From contig JBIKKG010000237.1 of NCBI GenBank assembly GCA_044360485.1, forward strand, positions 1-5,462: a stretch of 5,462 nt of DNA, read 5' to 3'. Both the position numbers and the translations under genes were made by a program. Below, piece after piece: positions 1 through 5,306 of the stretch. Origin of the DNA: UBA4615 sp044360485. GTDB lineage: Bacteria; Pseudomonadota; Gammaproteobacteria; Burkholderiales; Burkholderiaceae_E. Position 1 is the stretch's first letter. Each line of letters starts with the position of its first letter. Under the pieces are notes generated by a model. That model worked only from the letters and a program-made list of their open reading frames with translations. It did not search any database and had not been told where the DNA came from.

Positions 1-245
1 GGCGGCAGACACAGGGTGGCTGCCACGCTGCCCAGTGTTTCAGCCAGTACCACGCTGGCACCACCGTGCAGGATGCCCGCGGGCTGTTTGGTGCGCGCAT
101 CGACCGGCATGCGGGCGATCAGCACATCGGGGCCGACCTGAAGAAACTCGATGCCCAGATGCTTCACGGTGGTCCCGACATGCAGGGCCTCCAGGCTGGC
201 GACGGTGGCGGGGCGGCGAAAGATCGAAGCAGGTGTATCGGACAT
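1..245 (-). CDS. PaaI/YdiI-type hotdog-fold acyl-CoA thioesterase (partial, C-terminus outside window)
   Basis: Translation of the minus strand from the ATG at 245 gives 81 complete codons, reading MSDTPASIFRRP at the start and continuing without a stop through the left edge. Residues 59-73 read LHGGASVVLAETLGS, the hallmark active-site segment of the YdiI/MenI/PaaI hotdog thioesterases. The glutamate at residue 69 sits where these enzymes carry their catalytic acid, and HGG precedes the central helix. The preceding stretch LGIEFLQVGPD (30-40) is the usual first strand of the fold. Family members are about 130-145 residues, so a little over half is present. They hydrolyse acyl-CoA thioesters such as dihydroxynaphthoyl-CoA or phenylacetyl-type CoA esters in the cytoplasm; the substrate here cannot be told. 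An in-frame ATG three codons upstream (254) is an alternative start; neither has a clear Shine-Dalgarno sequence. It is divergent from the hydrolase gene at 348. Confidence 0.9.
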   Translation of the reverse strand, partial: MSDTPASIFRRPATVASLEALHVGTTVKHLGIEFLQVGPDVLIARMPVDARTKQPAGILHGGASVVLAETLGSVAATLCLP

Positions 246-301
246 GGCAAACATGGAAACAGAGCGACCAATGATGGTAACGCGTACCGCAGGAAAGACC
301 T

Positions 302-322
302 TGCCGCAGCGATAATTCGGCA
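302..322. promoter_or_regulatory. Putative promoter/operator between divergent thioesterase and hydrolase genes
   Basis: The short divergent intergenic region contains GATAAT at 311-316 on the plus strand, a good -10-like hexamer lying 31 bases before the hydrolase ATG. I see no matching -35 box at normal spacing. Short inverted arms TGCCG (302-306) and CGGCA (318-322) flank this hexamer with an 11-base spacer, the geometry of a small operator. The arms are only 5 bp, so chance is a real possibility. If real, a regulator bound here could control the hydrolase and possibly the thioesterase. Confidence 0.25.
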
Positions 323-332
323 GACTCATCGC

Positions 333-338
333 AAGAGG
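333..338 (+). promoter_or_regulatory. Ribosome binding site of the alpha/beta hydrolase
   Basis: AAGAGG lies 9 bases before the ATG at 348. It is the only good Shine-Dalgarno-like sequence near an in-frame start and decides the start codon; the open frame continues upstream to 66, but that stretch overlaps the thioesterase gene on the other strand. Confidence 0.65.
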
Positions 339-347
339 CCGTCGATC

Positions 348-1226
348 ATGCAACCCCCCGTTTACCGTGGCTACGACCGCGCCAGTCTGGACGCGCAATA
401 CAACAATCGCGCGAAGGTGCCGCATTTCGAGCAGCACATCGCACGCTGGCATGCACAAGGTGAAGAGGCCCGCACGACCTTGTCGGCGCAGATCAATGCC
501 CCCTACGATGCAGCCAGCGGACAAACCGTCAATGTGTTTCCCGCCGCTGGAACGCGGGGCTCGTGCCCAGTGCTGATCTACATTCACGGCGGCTACTGGA
601 TGGCGCTCAACAAGGAGTCCACCGATTGCGTGGCCTTGGGCTTCGCACGCAGGGGCGTTGTCGTGGTCACGGTGGATTACACCCTGATGCCCGCGGTACG
701 GATGGATGAGGTTGTGCGGCAATGCCGCAGCGCCGTAGCCTGGACCATGACGCAGGCGGCTGCGTTCGGGGGGGATCCGCAGCGGGTGTGGGTCGCCGGG
801 CATTCCGCAGGCGGTCATCTCACCTCGGCTGTGGCCGCCACCGATTGGGCTCACTTTGCGGGAGCACCACACGGCCTGGCGCCGGCAGGCGGTTTCGCTT
901 TCAGCGGTCTGCATGACCTGGAGCCGATTGCACGGAGCTATCTCAACGACACCTTGCGTATGGATGCCGCGGAGGCGCTACGCAACAGCCCGCAGCACAT
1001 GCCTGCGCCGCCCTCGGGTGATTGGCACTTACTGGTGGGGGGGGCCGAGGGCCCGGAGTACTTGCGTCAGAGTGTTGATCTCGCGGCGACCTGGGGCAGC
1101 ACACCCTCACGGCGTGTGACCGTGGAGGTGGTCGCAGGTGCTGACCATTTTTCACTCGTCGATCCGTTGGCCGATCCAAAGTCGGCCATGGTCGCGCGAA
1201 TGTGCACGGCCATGGGCGCCACGTGA
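348..1226 (+). CDS. Alpha/beta hydrolase, arylformamidase (kynurenine formamidase)-like
   Basis: The protein is 292 residues from the ATG at 348. It has an oxyanion-hole motif HGGYW at 80-84, the nucleophile elbow GHSAGG at 151-156 with Ser153, and a C-terminal AGADHFSLVD with His267 as the likely catalytic histidine. The acid is probably within GGAEGPEYL (231-239), Glu234 or Glu237. The segment SGLHDLEPIARSYLND (186-201), followed by ALRNSP (210-215), closely resembles the region after the nucleophile in arylformamidases. Those cytoplasmic enzymes hydrolyse N-formylkynurenine to kynurenine and formate in tryptophan breakdown; many bacterial relatives with HGGYW are general esterases or amidases, so the substrate is open. 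The N-terminal YNNRAKVPHF (18-27) is typical of this subgroup. No signal peptide is seen. No kynureninase or tryptophan dioxygenase gene is nearby. The gene is divergent from a thioesterase and ends 4 bases from the convergent FAD oxidase. Confidence 0.9.
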   Translation: MQPPVYRGYDRASLDAQYNNRAKVPHFEQHIARWHAQGEEARTTLSAQINAPYDAASGQTVNVFPAAGTRGSCPVLIYIHGGYWMALNKESTDCVALGFARRGVVVVTVDYTLMPAVRMDEVVRQCRSAVAWTMTQAAAFGGDPQRVWVAGHSAGGHLTSAVAATDWAHFAGAPHGLAPAGGFAFSGLHDLEPIARSYLNDTLRMDAAEALRNSPQHMPAPPSGDWHLLVGGAEGPEYLRQSVDLAATWGSTPSRRVTVEVVAGADHFSLVDPLADPKSAMVARMCTAMGAT

Positions 1227-1230
1227 GCGT

Positions 1231-2628
1231 TCAGGCGATCAGCTTGCCCGGGTTCATGATGCCCTGCGGGTCGAGTGCCTGCTTGATGGTCCGCATAAGA
1301 CCCAGTGCCACGGGCGATTTGTAGCGCAGCAGCTCATCACGGCGCAGCACCCCGATCCCATGCTCGGCCGAGATGGATCCCTGTGCGGATTCCACTGCAT
1401 CGTGCACCACCGCATTCAGCCCGTCCTGCCAAGACAGGAAGGTGTCTTCGGGCACGCCAGGGGGGGGCGAAACGTTGTAGTGCAGATTGCCGTCACCCAG
1501 GTGACCGAAGACCACCATGCGCACCCCGGGGAAAGCCCGGGCGATGGCCGCATTGGTGGACTCGACAAAATCGGCGATGGCCGAAATGGGCACCGAGATG
1601 TCGTGCTTGATGTTCTTGCCCTCGGCGGCCTGCGCTTCGGAGATGTTTTCGCGCAGGCTCCAGAACTTGCGTGACTGTGCCACCGACTGTGCAATCGCTG
1701 CATCGGTGATGAGACCGGCTTCAAGCGCGCGCTGCATGAGCGCATCGAAGCGCTCGGTGGCGTGCGCCTCACTCTCGGCGTCGGACGATTCAAGCAGGAC
1801 GCTATACGGCGGGGCCTCGGCAAAGGGCAGGGTGCATTCGGGGTAGTGGCGGGTCACCAGTTGCAGGCACAGGGCCGACATCATTTCGAAGCCGGTCAGG
1901 GCAGGTCCAAGCATGCTCTGCGCCAGATCTAGCAGACGCAAGGCGGCATGGGGCGACGCCACCGCTGCCAGCGCAGTCACTTGTGCAGCCGGTCGTGGAA
2001 AGAGTTTCAGTGTGGCGGCGGTAATGACCCCGAGCGTGCCCTCGGCGCCAATGAAGAGGTCACGCAGATCGTAGCCGGTGTTGTCCTTGCGCAGCCCGCG
2101 CAGCGAATGCCAGACCTCTCCTGAGGGCGTCACCACTTCAAGTCCCAAACACAGCTCGCGCGCATTGCCATAGCGCAGCACAGCCGTGCCCCCGGCATTG
2201 GTCGACAAGTTGCCACCGACCGTGCAGCTGCCCTCAGCGGCGAGAGAGAGCGGGAACAGTCGGTCGGCCAGCTGCGCGGCTTCCTGCACCTTCGCCAGCA
2301 CCACGCCTGCTTCCGCAGTGAGCGTGTGATTGGTGGGGTCGATGGCGCGGATGCGGTGCATGCGGGCCAGCGACAGTACGACCGCGTTGCCCGACTCGTC
2401 CGGGACCGACCCGCCGGTGAGCCCGGTGTTGCCACCCTGCGGCACGATCGGCACGCGGTATTGGGCGCACCAGGTCACCAGTCGCGCCACTTCTTCGGTG
2501 GTGGCGGGCTGCACGACGGCGATGGCGCGGCCGAGATACCGCTTGCGCCAGTCGAGCAGGAAGGGGGCGGTGTCTTGCGGCGCGGTCAGGACGCGGCCGA
2601 TGTCTTGGGGCAGGGCGGGTGGGCTCAT
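1231..2628 (-). CDS. FAD-binding oxidase/dehydrogenase of the GlcD / D-2-hydroxyglutarate dehydrogenase type
   Basis: The product is 465 residues. The N-terminal FAD-binding domain (vanillyl-alcohol oxidase/PCMH fold) shows PQGGNTGLTGG (63-73), GGNLSTNAGG (138-147), KDNTGYDL (181-188) and GAEGTLG (194-200). The C-terminal FAD-oxidase domain shows KHDISVP (341-347), GHLGDGNLHYN (375-385) and SAEHGIG (420-426). His376, His383 and Glu422 match the positions that bind the divalent metal in D-2-hydroxyglutarate dehydrogenases, and the protein ends in the usual MNPGKL. Such enzymes oxidise a D-2-hydroxyacid (2-hydroxyglutarate, lactate, glycolate) to the 2-oxoacid and pass electrons to a carrier. 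The exact substrate cannot be read from the sequence, and no glcE/glcF or serA neighbour is present. The start at 2628 (MSPPALPQDIG) fits family N-termini; the open frame runs in-frame upstream to 2709, but that part contains a long inverted repeat. No Shine-Dalgarno sequence is seen before either start. Confidence 0.93.
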   Translation of the reverse strand: MSPPALPQDIGRVLTAPQDTAPFLLDWRKRYLGRAIAVVQPATTEEVARLVTWCAQYRVPIVPQGGNTGLTGGSVPDESGNAVVLSLARMHRIRAIDPTNHTLTAEAGVVLAKVQEAAQLADRLFPLSLAAEGSCTVGGNLSTNAGGTAVLRYGNARELCLGLEVVTPSGEVWHSLRGLRKDNTGYDLRDLFIGAEGTLGVITAATLKLFPRPAAQVTALAAVASPHAALRLLDLAQSMLGPALTGFEMMSALCLQLVTRHYPECTLPFAEAPPYSVLLESSDAESEAHATERFDALMQRALEAGLITDAAIAQSVAQSRKFWSLRENISEAQAAEGKNIKHDISVPISAIADFVESTNAAIARAFPGVRMVVFGHLGDGNLHYNVSPPPGVPEDTFLSWQDGLNAVVHDAVESAQGSISAEHGIGVLRRDELLRYKSPVALGLMRTIKQALDPQGIMNPGKLIA

Positions 2629-2634
2629 CGACGG

Positions 2635-2640
2635 ATTATG
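2635..2640 (-). promoter_or_regulatory. Putative -10 box immediately upstream of the FAD oxidase start (possible leaderless mRNA)
   Basis: On the minus strand CATAAT (5 of 6 to TATAAT) is followed by 6 bases and then the ATG at 2628, so a transcript from it would begin at or within a base or two of the start codon. No Shine-Dalgarno sequence lies before the ATG, which agrees with a leaderless message. No consensus -35 box stands at 15-18 bases; that position falls inside the 17-bp inverted repeat, as expected for an activator-dependent or repressed promoter. This is inference from spacing only. Confidence 0.3.
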
Positions 2641-2646
2641 CAGCGA

Positions 2647-2690
2647 CCGTGTCCAGTGTGCCGTCTCGCACGTCGGCACACTGGACACGG
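2647..2690. repeat. Perfect 17-bp inverted repeat (10-base spacer) upstream of the FAD oxidase; possible operator
   Basis: CCGTGTCCAGTGTGCCG at 2647-2663 is the exact reverse complement of CGGCACACTGGACACGG at 2674-2690, separated by 10 bases. The pairing stops at 2646/2691. Neither side is followed by a T-run, so it does not look like an intrinsic terminator. It lies 18 bases upstream of the oxidase start codon. Its centre is about 40 bases before that start, so it would cover the -35 region of the putative promoter. A dyad regulator-binding site is the simplest reading; an RNA hairpin in a longer leader is the alternative. The repeat itself is certain; its role is not. Confidence 0.9.
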
Positions 2691-3043
2691 GTCTGGGCAG
2701 CCCAGGCAATCAGCCTGCACGGCGGGCGGTGGGCCGGGCTGACGGGGCATCTGTTCGAGTGAGATGGAGCAGGTCGCTATGGCAATTTTCCGCAGACATT
2801 CACGGCTGACGGCACCAACCCATGTGTTCCCTCCGTCTGCCCGCCGTCGGTCACGTACCTGTTTTTGGCTGGCAAAAAAACCTGTAAGCGAACCCTCGAT
2901 CGAGACCTTCCTAGTCCCCGTTCCGGCGAAACTGCTGCGGATCGGTCTCGGTCTGACAGCCTTCGCGGGGCCGAGCCGTCGTCCTCAGTCGGCCCGATCC
3001 GTCTGACTGGCTAAGTCCCGGCGTGAGTCGGGGCGGCGTGCGT
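2691..3043. other. Gene-free interval between the FAD oxidase upstream repeat and the end of ffh
   Basis: About 350 bases hold no convincing gene. An 80-codon plus-strand frame (2764-3006) is open, but its start lacks a good ribosome site, its product resembles no family, and its third codon positions are much less GC-biased than those of the flanking genes. There is an odd-centred palindrome CTGGGCAGCCCAG at 2693-2705 and an A/T-rich short hairpin at 2862-2878 (TTTTTG/CAAAAA). A more structured segment lies at 2938-3001. No tRNA, 4.5S RNA core or clear intrinsic terminator for ffh was found. Confidence 0.6.
2938..3001. repeat. Nested inverted repeats, possible structured RNA or regulatory segment
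   Basis: CGGATCGG (2938-2945) pairs exactly with CCGATCCG (2994-3001). Inside it, CTCGGTC (2947-2953) can pair with GGCCGAG (2969-2975) with one G-T wobble. A competing stem GGGCCGA (2968-2974) with TCGGCCC (2989-2995) is also perfect. The segment could therefore fold in two mutually exclusive ways as RNA from either strand. It begins about 43 bases beyond the ffh stop, so it could be the ffh 3' untranslated region, a processed small RNA or a chance feature of GC-rich DNA. There is no T-run to make it an intrinsic terminator. Confidence 0.4.
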
Positions 3044-4402
3044 TCAGCGCATGCCGCCCGGCATCATGCCGCGCATGCCACGCATCATCTTGGCCAGGCC
3101 GCCTTTTTGCATCTTCTTCATCATGGCCTGCATCTGCTCGAACTGAGCCAGCATGCGGTTGACCTCCTGCACCTGAACACCGGCGCCTGCTGCAATGCGT
3201 CGCTTGCGGCTGGCCTTGATGAGTTCAGGTTTGGAGCGTTCGCCAGGCGTCATGGAGTGGATGATGCCCTGCATGCGCCGCATGTCCTTTTCGGCCTTGC
3301 CCATGTCGGCCTGACCGGCCGCCGCCTGCAACTGAGCCGGCAGCTTGTCCATCAGCGAAGACAAGCCTCCCATCTTCTTCATCTGCGCCAGTTGCGCCAG
3401 GAAGTCGTTCAGATCAAAGCGGCTGCCGCCCTTGAGCTTGTCGGCCAGATCTTTGGCGGCCTGGTGGTCGACGTTCGCCTGGGCCTGCTCGACCAGGGCC
3501 AGGATGTCGCCCATGCCCAGAATGCGGTTGGCCATGCGGTCGGGATGAAACGCATCCAGACCGTCCAGTTTTTCGCCGACGCCCACGAACTTGATCGGGC
3601 AACCCGTGATCGCCTTGACCGAGAGCGCGGCGCCTCCGCGCGAGTCGCCATCGAGTTTGCTGAGCACCACGCCTGTGAGCGGCACGGCCTGCCTGAACGC
3701 CTGCGCCGTATTCACAGCGTCCTGGCCTTGCATGGCGTCGACCACAAAGAGCGTTTCAATCGGCGACAGCGCTGAGTGCAGCTCGGCGATCTCGCGCATC
3801 ATGGCTTCGTCGATGCCCAGCCGCCCGGCGGTGTCCACCAGCAGCACGTCGTGATAGTGGTTACGGGCCCACTCGCGCGCTGCGCGTGCAATGTCGACCG
3901 GCTTCTGATCGGGGGTCGACGCGAAAAAATCGGCGCCGGCTTGTCCGCTCACTGTCTTGAGCTGCTCGATGGCAGCTGGCCGATACACGTCGCACGACAC
4001 CGTCAGCACTTTTTTCTTTTTCTGCTCGCGCAGCCACTTGGCGAGCTTGCCGACGGTGGTGGTCTTGCCGGCACCTTGCAGGCCGGCCATGAGAATGATC
4101 GCCGGCGGCTGGGTGGCGAGGTTGAGCTCGGCCGTGGTGCCGCCGATGAGTTCGACCAGCTCCCGGTGCACCACACCGACCAGCGCCTGCCCGGGAGACA
4201 GACTGGAAATCACTTCCTGCCCGAGCGCTTTCTCGCGTACTTTCGCGATGAAATCGCGCACAACCGGAAGCGCCACATCGGCCTCGAGCAGGGCGATGCG
4301 GATTTCCCGCAACATTTCCTGGGTGTTGGCTTCGGTGAGACGGGCTTCGCCGCGCATCGTCTTCACGACACGGGCAAGACGCTGGGAGAGATTGTCGAAC
4401 AT
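3044..4402 (-). CDS. ffh: Signal recognition particle protein Ffh (SRP54 homologue)
   Basis: The 452-residue protein has the full Ffh architecture. The helical N domain is residues 1-90. The GTPase G domain has the P-loop GLQGAGKTT (107-115), the insertion-box motif DVYRPAA (138-144), DTAGR (190-194) and the guanine-specificity motif SKLDGD (248-253, usually TKLDGD). The methionine-rich M domain runs from about 330. SRKRRIAAGAG (398-408) is the 4.5S RNA-binding helix-turn-helix segment, and a Met/Gly-rich tail (MMRGMRGMMPGG) closes the protein. Ffh binds 4.5S RNA and signal sequences emerging from the ribosome, and docks with FtsY to deliver membrane proteins to the Sec translocon. Length is normal and all key residues are present. 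The start at 4402 (MFDNLSQRL) matches the family; the ribosome site is weak (GCAGG close to the ATG). It is divergent from the ccsA-type gene across only 23 bases. Confidence 0.98.
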   Translation of the reverse strand: MFDNLSQRLARVVKTMRGEARLTEANTQEMLREIRIALLEADVALPVVRDFIAKVREKALGQEVISSLSPGQALVGVVHRELVELIGGTTAELNLATQPPAIILMAGLQGAGKTTTVGKLAKWLREQKKKKVLTVSCDVYRPAAIEQLKTVSGQAGADFFASTPDQKPVDIARAAREWARNHYHDVLLVDTAGRLGIDEAMMREIAELHSALSPIETLFVVDAMQGQDAVNTAQAFRQAVPLTGVVLSKLDGDSRGGAALSVKAITGCPIKFVGVGEKLDGLDAFHPDRMANRILGMGDILALVEQAQANVDHQAAKDLADKLKGGSRFDLNDFLAQLAQMKKMGGLSSLMDKLPAQLQAAAGQADMGKAEKDMRRMQGIIHSMTPGERSKPELIKASRKRRIAAGAGVQVQEVNRMLAQFEQMQAMMKKMQKGGLAKMMRGMRGMMPGGMR

Positions 4403-4425
4403 GGCCTGCGCTACACTGCGATGAG

Positions 4426-5283
4426 ATGATTGTACTGATTCTCTTCATGCTGCCCGCTGCGCTCTACGCAGTGGCCTGGTCGGCCGCGTGGCAGACATCG
4501 GCACGCTTGCGGCCTGAAGACGCGCGCAGCGGCCCGGCGCCAGCGGCACTGCCGCCCGCGCCGCAGTGGGGCTTGGCAGCTGCCATCTTGCTTCATGGGG
4601 TGTCGCTGGCCTGGCCGTGGGATCAGGGCGGCTTTCATTTCGGCTTTGCCAAAGCGCTGTCGGGCATGCTCTGGATCGGTCTGGTCATGCTCTGGATGGA
4701 GGGGCGGCGCGCCCCGCTTGCGGCCATGCATCTGCTGCTGTTGCCACTTGCGGCGCTGGCGCTCATCTTGCCGCTCGCCTTTCCAGGGACCGATTTCGGT
4801 GCGGTCTCGCAGCGTCCGCTCTTCGTGCCCCATCTCGTGATGGGCACATTGGCTTATGGCGTACTGATGCTGGGCGCATTGCAGGCCCTGCTCATGCTCT
4901 GGGCGCAGCGCGATCTGCAACGCCCTGACCGGCCTCCCGCAAACGGCCTGCTCGGGCGCGTGCTCGGGGGGTTGCCGCCCTTGCTCGTGCTGGAGCGCGT
5001 GTTGTTCCGCTTCATCTGGATCGGATTCGGTTTGCTGTTGCTCACCACGCTGAGCGGCATGCTGTTCTCGGAAGAGGTGTTCGGGCGGCCATTCCGGTTC
5101 GAGCACAAGACGGTGTTTTCACTGTTGTCGCTGGCATTTTTCGGTGTGCTCCTGGCCGGGCGCGTGGTCCGCGGCTGGCGTGGCCGCATCGCGATGCGCT
5201 TTACGCTGTGGGGGTTCCTCATCCTGCTGCTTGCCTATATCGGCACACGATTCGTATTCGAGGTCGTGCTGCAGCGCTACTGA
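4426..5283 (+). CDS. ccsA: CcsA/YpjD-type cytochrome c biogenesis (haem-handling) membrane protein
   Basis: The 285-residue protein is strongly hydrophobic, with about eight membrane segments at roughly 1-22, 48-63, 72-91, 98-119, 135-160, 192-214, 229-247 and 257-280. The region PHLVMGTLAYGVLMLGALQALL (split over 135-156), followed by LPPLLVLERVLFRFIWIGF (183-201) and HKTVFSLLSL (227-236), is typical of the cytochrome c assembly (CcsA/HemX/YpjD) family. His57, His136 and His227 sit in or next to membrane segments and are candidate haem ligands. True CcsA of system II carries a WWD motif, which is absent here, so YpjD/HemX-like is the more careful label. It acts in the inner membrane, probably in haem handling for c-type cytochromes. 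There is no ccsB/resB or ccm gene in the window. The start at 4426 overlaps the stop of a two-codon frame (ATG AGA TGA, 4421-4429); its ribosome site is weak. The next gene starts 23 bases downstream in the same direction. Confidence 0.9.
   Translation: MIVLILFMLPAALYAVAWSAAWQTSARLRPEDARSGPAPAALPPAPQWGLAAAILLHGVSLAWPWDQGGFHFGFAKALSGMLWIGLVMLWMEGRRAPLAAMHLLLLPLAALALILPLAFPGTDFGAVSQRPLFVPHLVMGTLAYGVLMLGALQALLMLWAQRDLQRPDRPPANGLLGRVLGGLPPLLVLERVLFRFIWIGFGLLLLTTLSGMLFSEEVFGRPFRFEHKTVFSLLSLAFFGVLLAGRVVRGWRGRIAMRFTLWGFLILLLAYIGTRFVFEVVLQRY
4429..4434 (-). promoter_or_regulatory. Putative ffh -10 box inside the first codons of the ccsA-type gene
   Basis: On the minus strand TACAAT (5 of 6 to TATAAT) lies 26 bases upstream of the ffh ATG, which would give a leader of about 20 bases. 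It overlaps codons 2-3 of the divergent gene. No good -35 hexamer is seen at 16-18 bases. A candidate for the other direction is TACACT at 4412-4417 on the plus strand, 8 bases before the ATG at 4426. Because only 23 bases separate the two starts, at least part of each promoter must lie inside the other gene. Confidence 0.3.
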
Positions 5284-5293
5284 ATGCGTCGAC

Positions 5294-5298
5294 GGAGA
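5294..5298 (+). promoter_or_regulatory. Ribosome binding site of the PP0621-like gene
   Basis: GGAGA lies 8 bases before the ATG at 5307 and fixes that start. An earlier ATG at 5284, directly after the upstream stop codon, opens only a 12-codon frame and is not the real start. Confidence 0.7.
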
Positions 5299-5306
5299 CA
5301 GGTTCC

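Noticed and set aside
66..347. In-frame upstream extension of the hydrolase (94 extra codons)
   Set aside because: It overlaps the thioesterase gene on the opposite strand, and a good ribosome site (AAGAGG) with family-like N-terminus supports the start at 348.
1138..1674. 178-codon plus-strand open frame across the convergent junction
   Set aside because: It overlaps the hydrolase end and is antisense to the FAD oxidase, which carries all family motifs.
2629..2709. In-frame 27-codon upstream extension of the FAD oxidase
   Set aside because: It would translate through the 17-bp inverted repeat and does not resemble family N-termini; MSPPALPQDIG fits the family.
2874..2880. T7 run on the minus strand as an intrinsic terminator for ffh
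   Set aside because: No GC-rich hairpin stands directly before it in the ffh direction; the nearest palindrome (CTCGATCGAG) has no loop and is 13 bases away.
2764..3006. 80-codon plus-strand open frame in the gene-free interval
   Set aside because: No recognisable family, weak ribosome site and third-position composition unlike the flanking genes; more likely open by chance.
2691..3043. 4.5S RNA or tRNA gene next to ffh
   Set aside because: The conserved 4.5S core (GGAAGGAAGCA-like) and tRNA T-arm signatures were not found on either strand.
3023..4429. Two long plus-strand open frames (250 and 217 codons) covering ffh
   Set aside because: They are antisense shadows of a clearly identified ffh; the His/Leu-rich products are typical of frames opposite GC-rich genes.
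4411..5106. 231-codon minus-strand open frame opposite the ccsA-type gene
   Set aside because: A Gln/Glu/Arg-rich low-complexity product antisense to a clear multi-pass membrane protein gene; a shadow.
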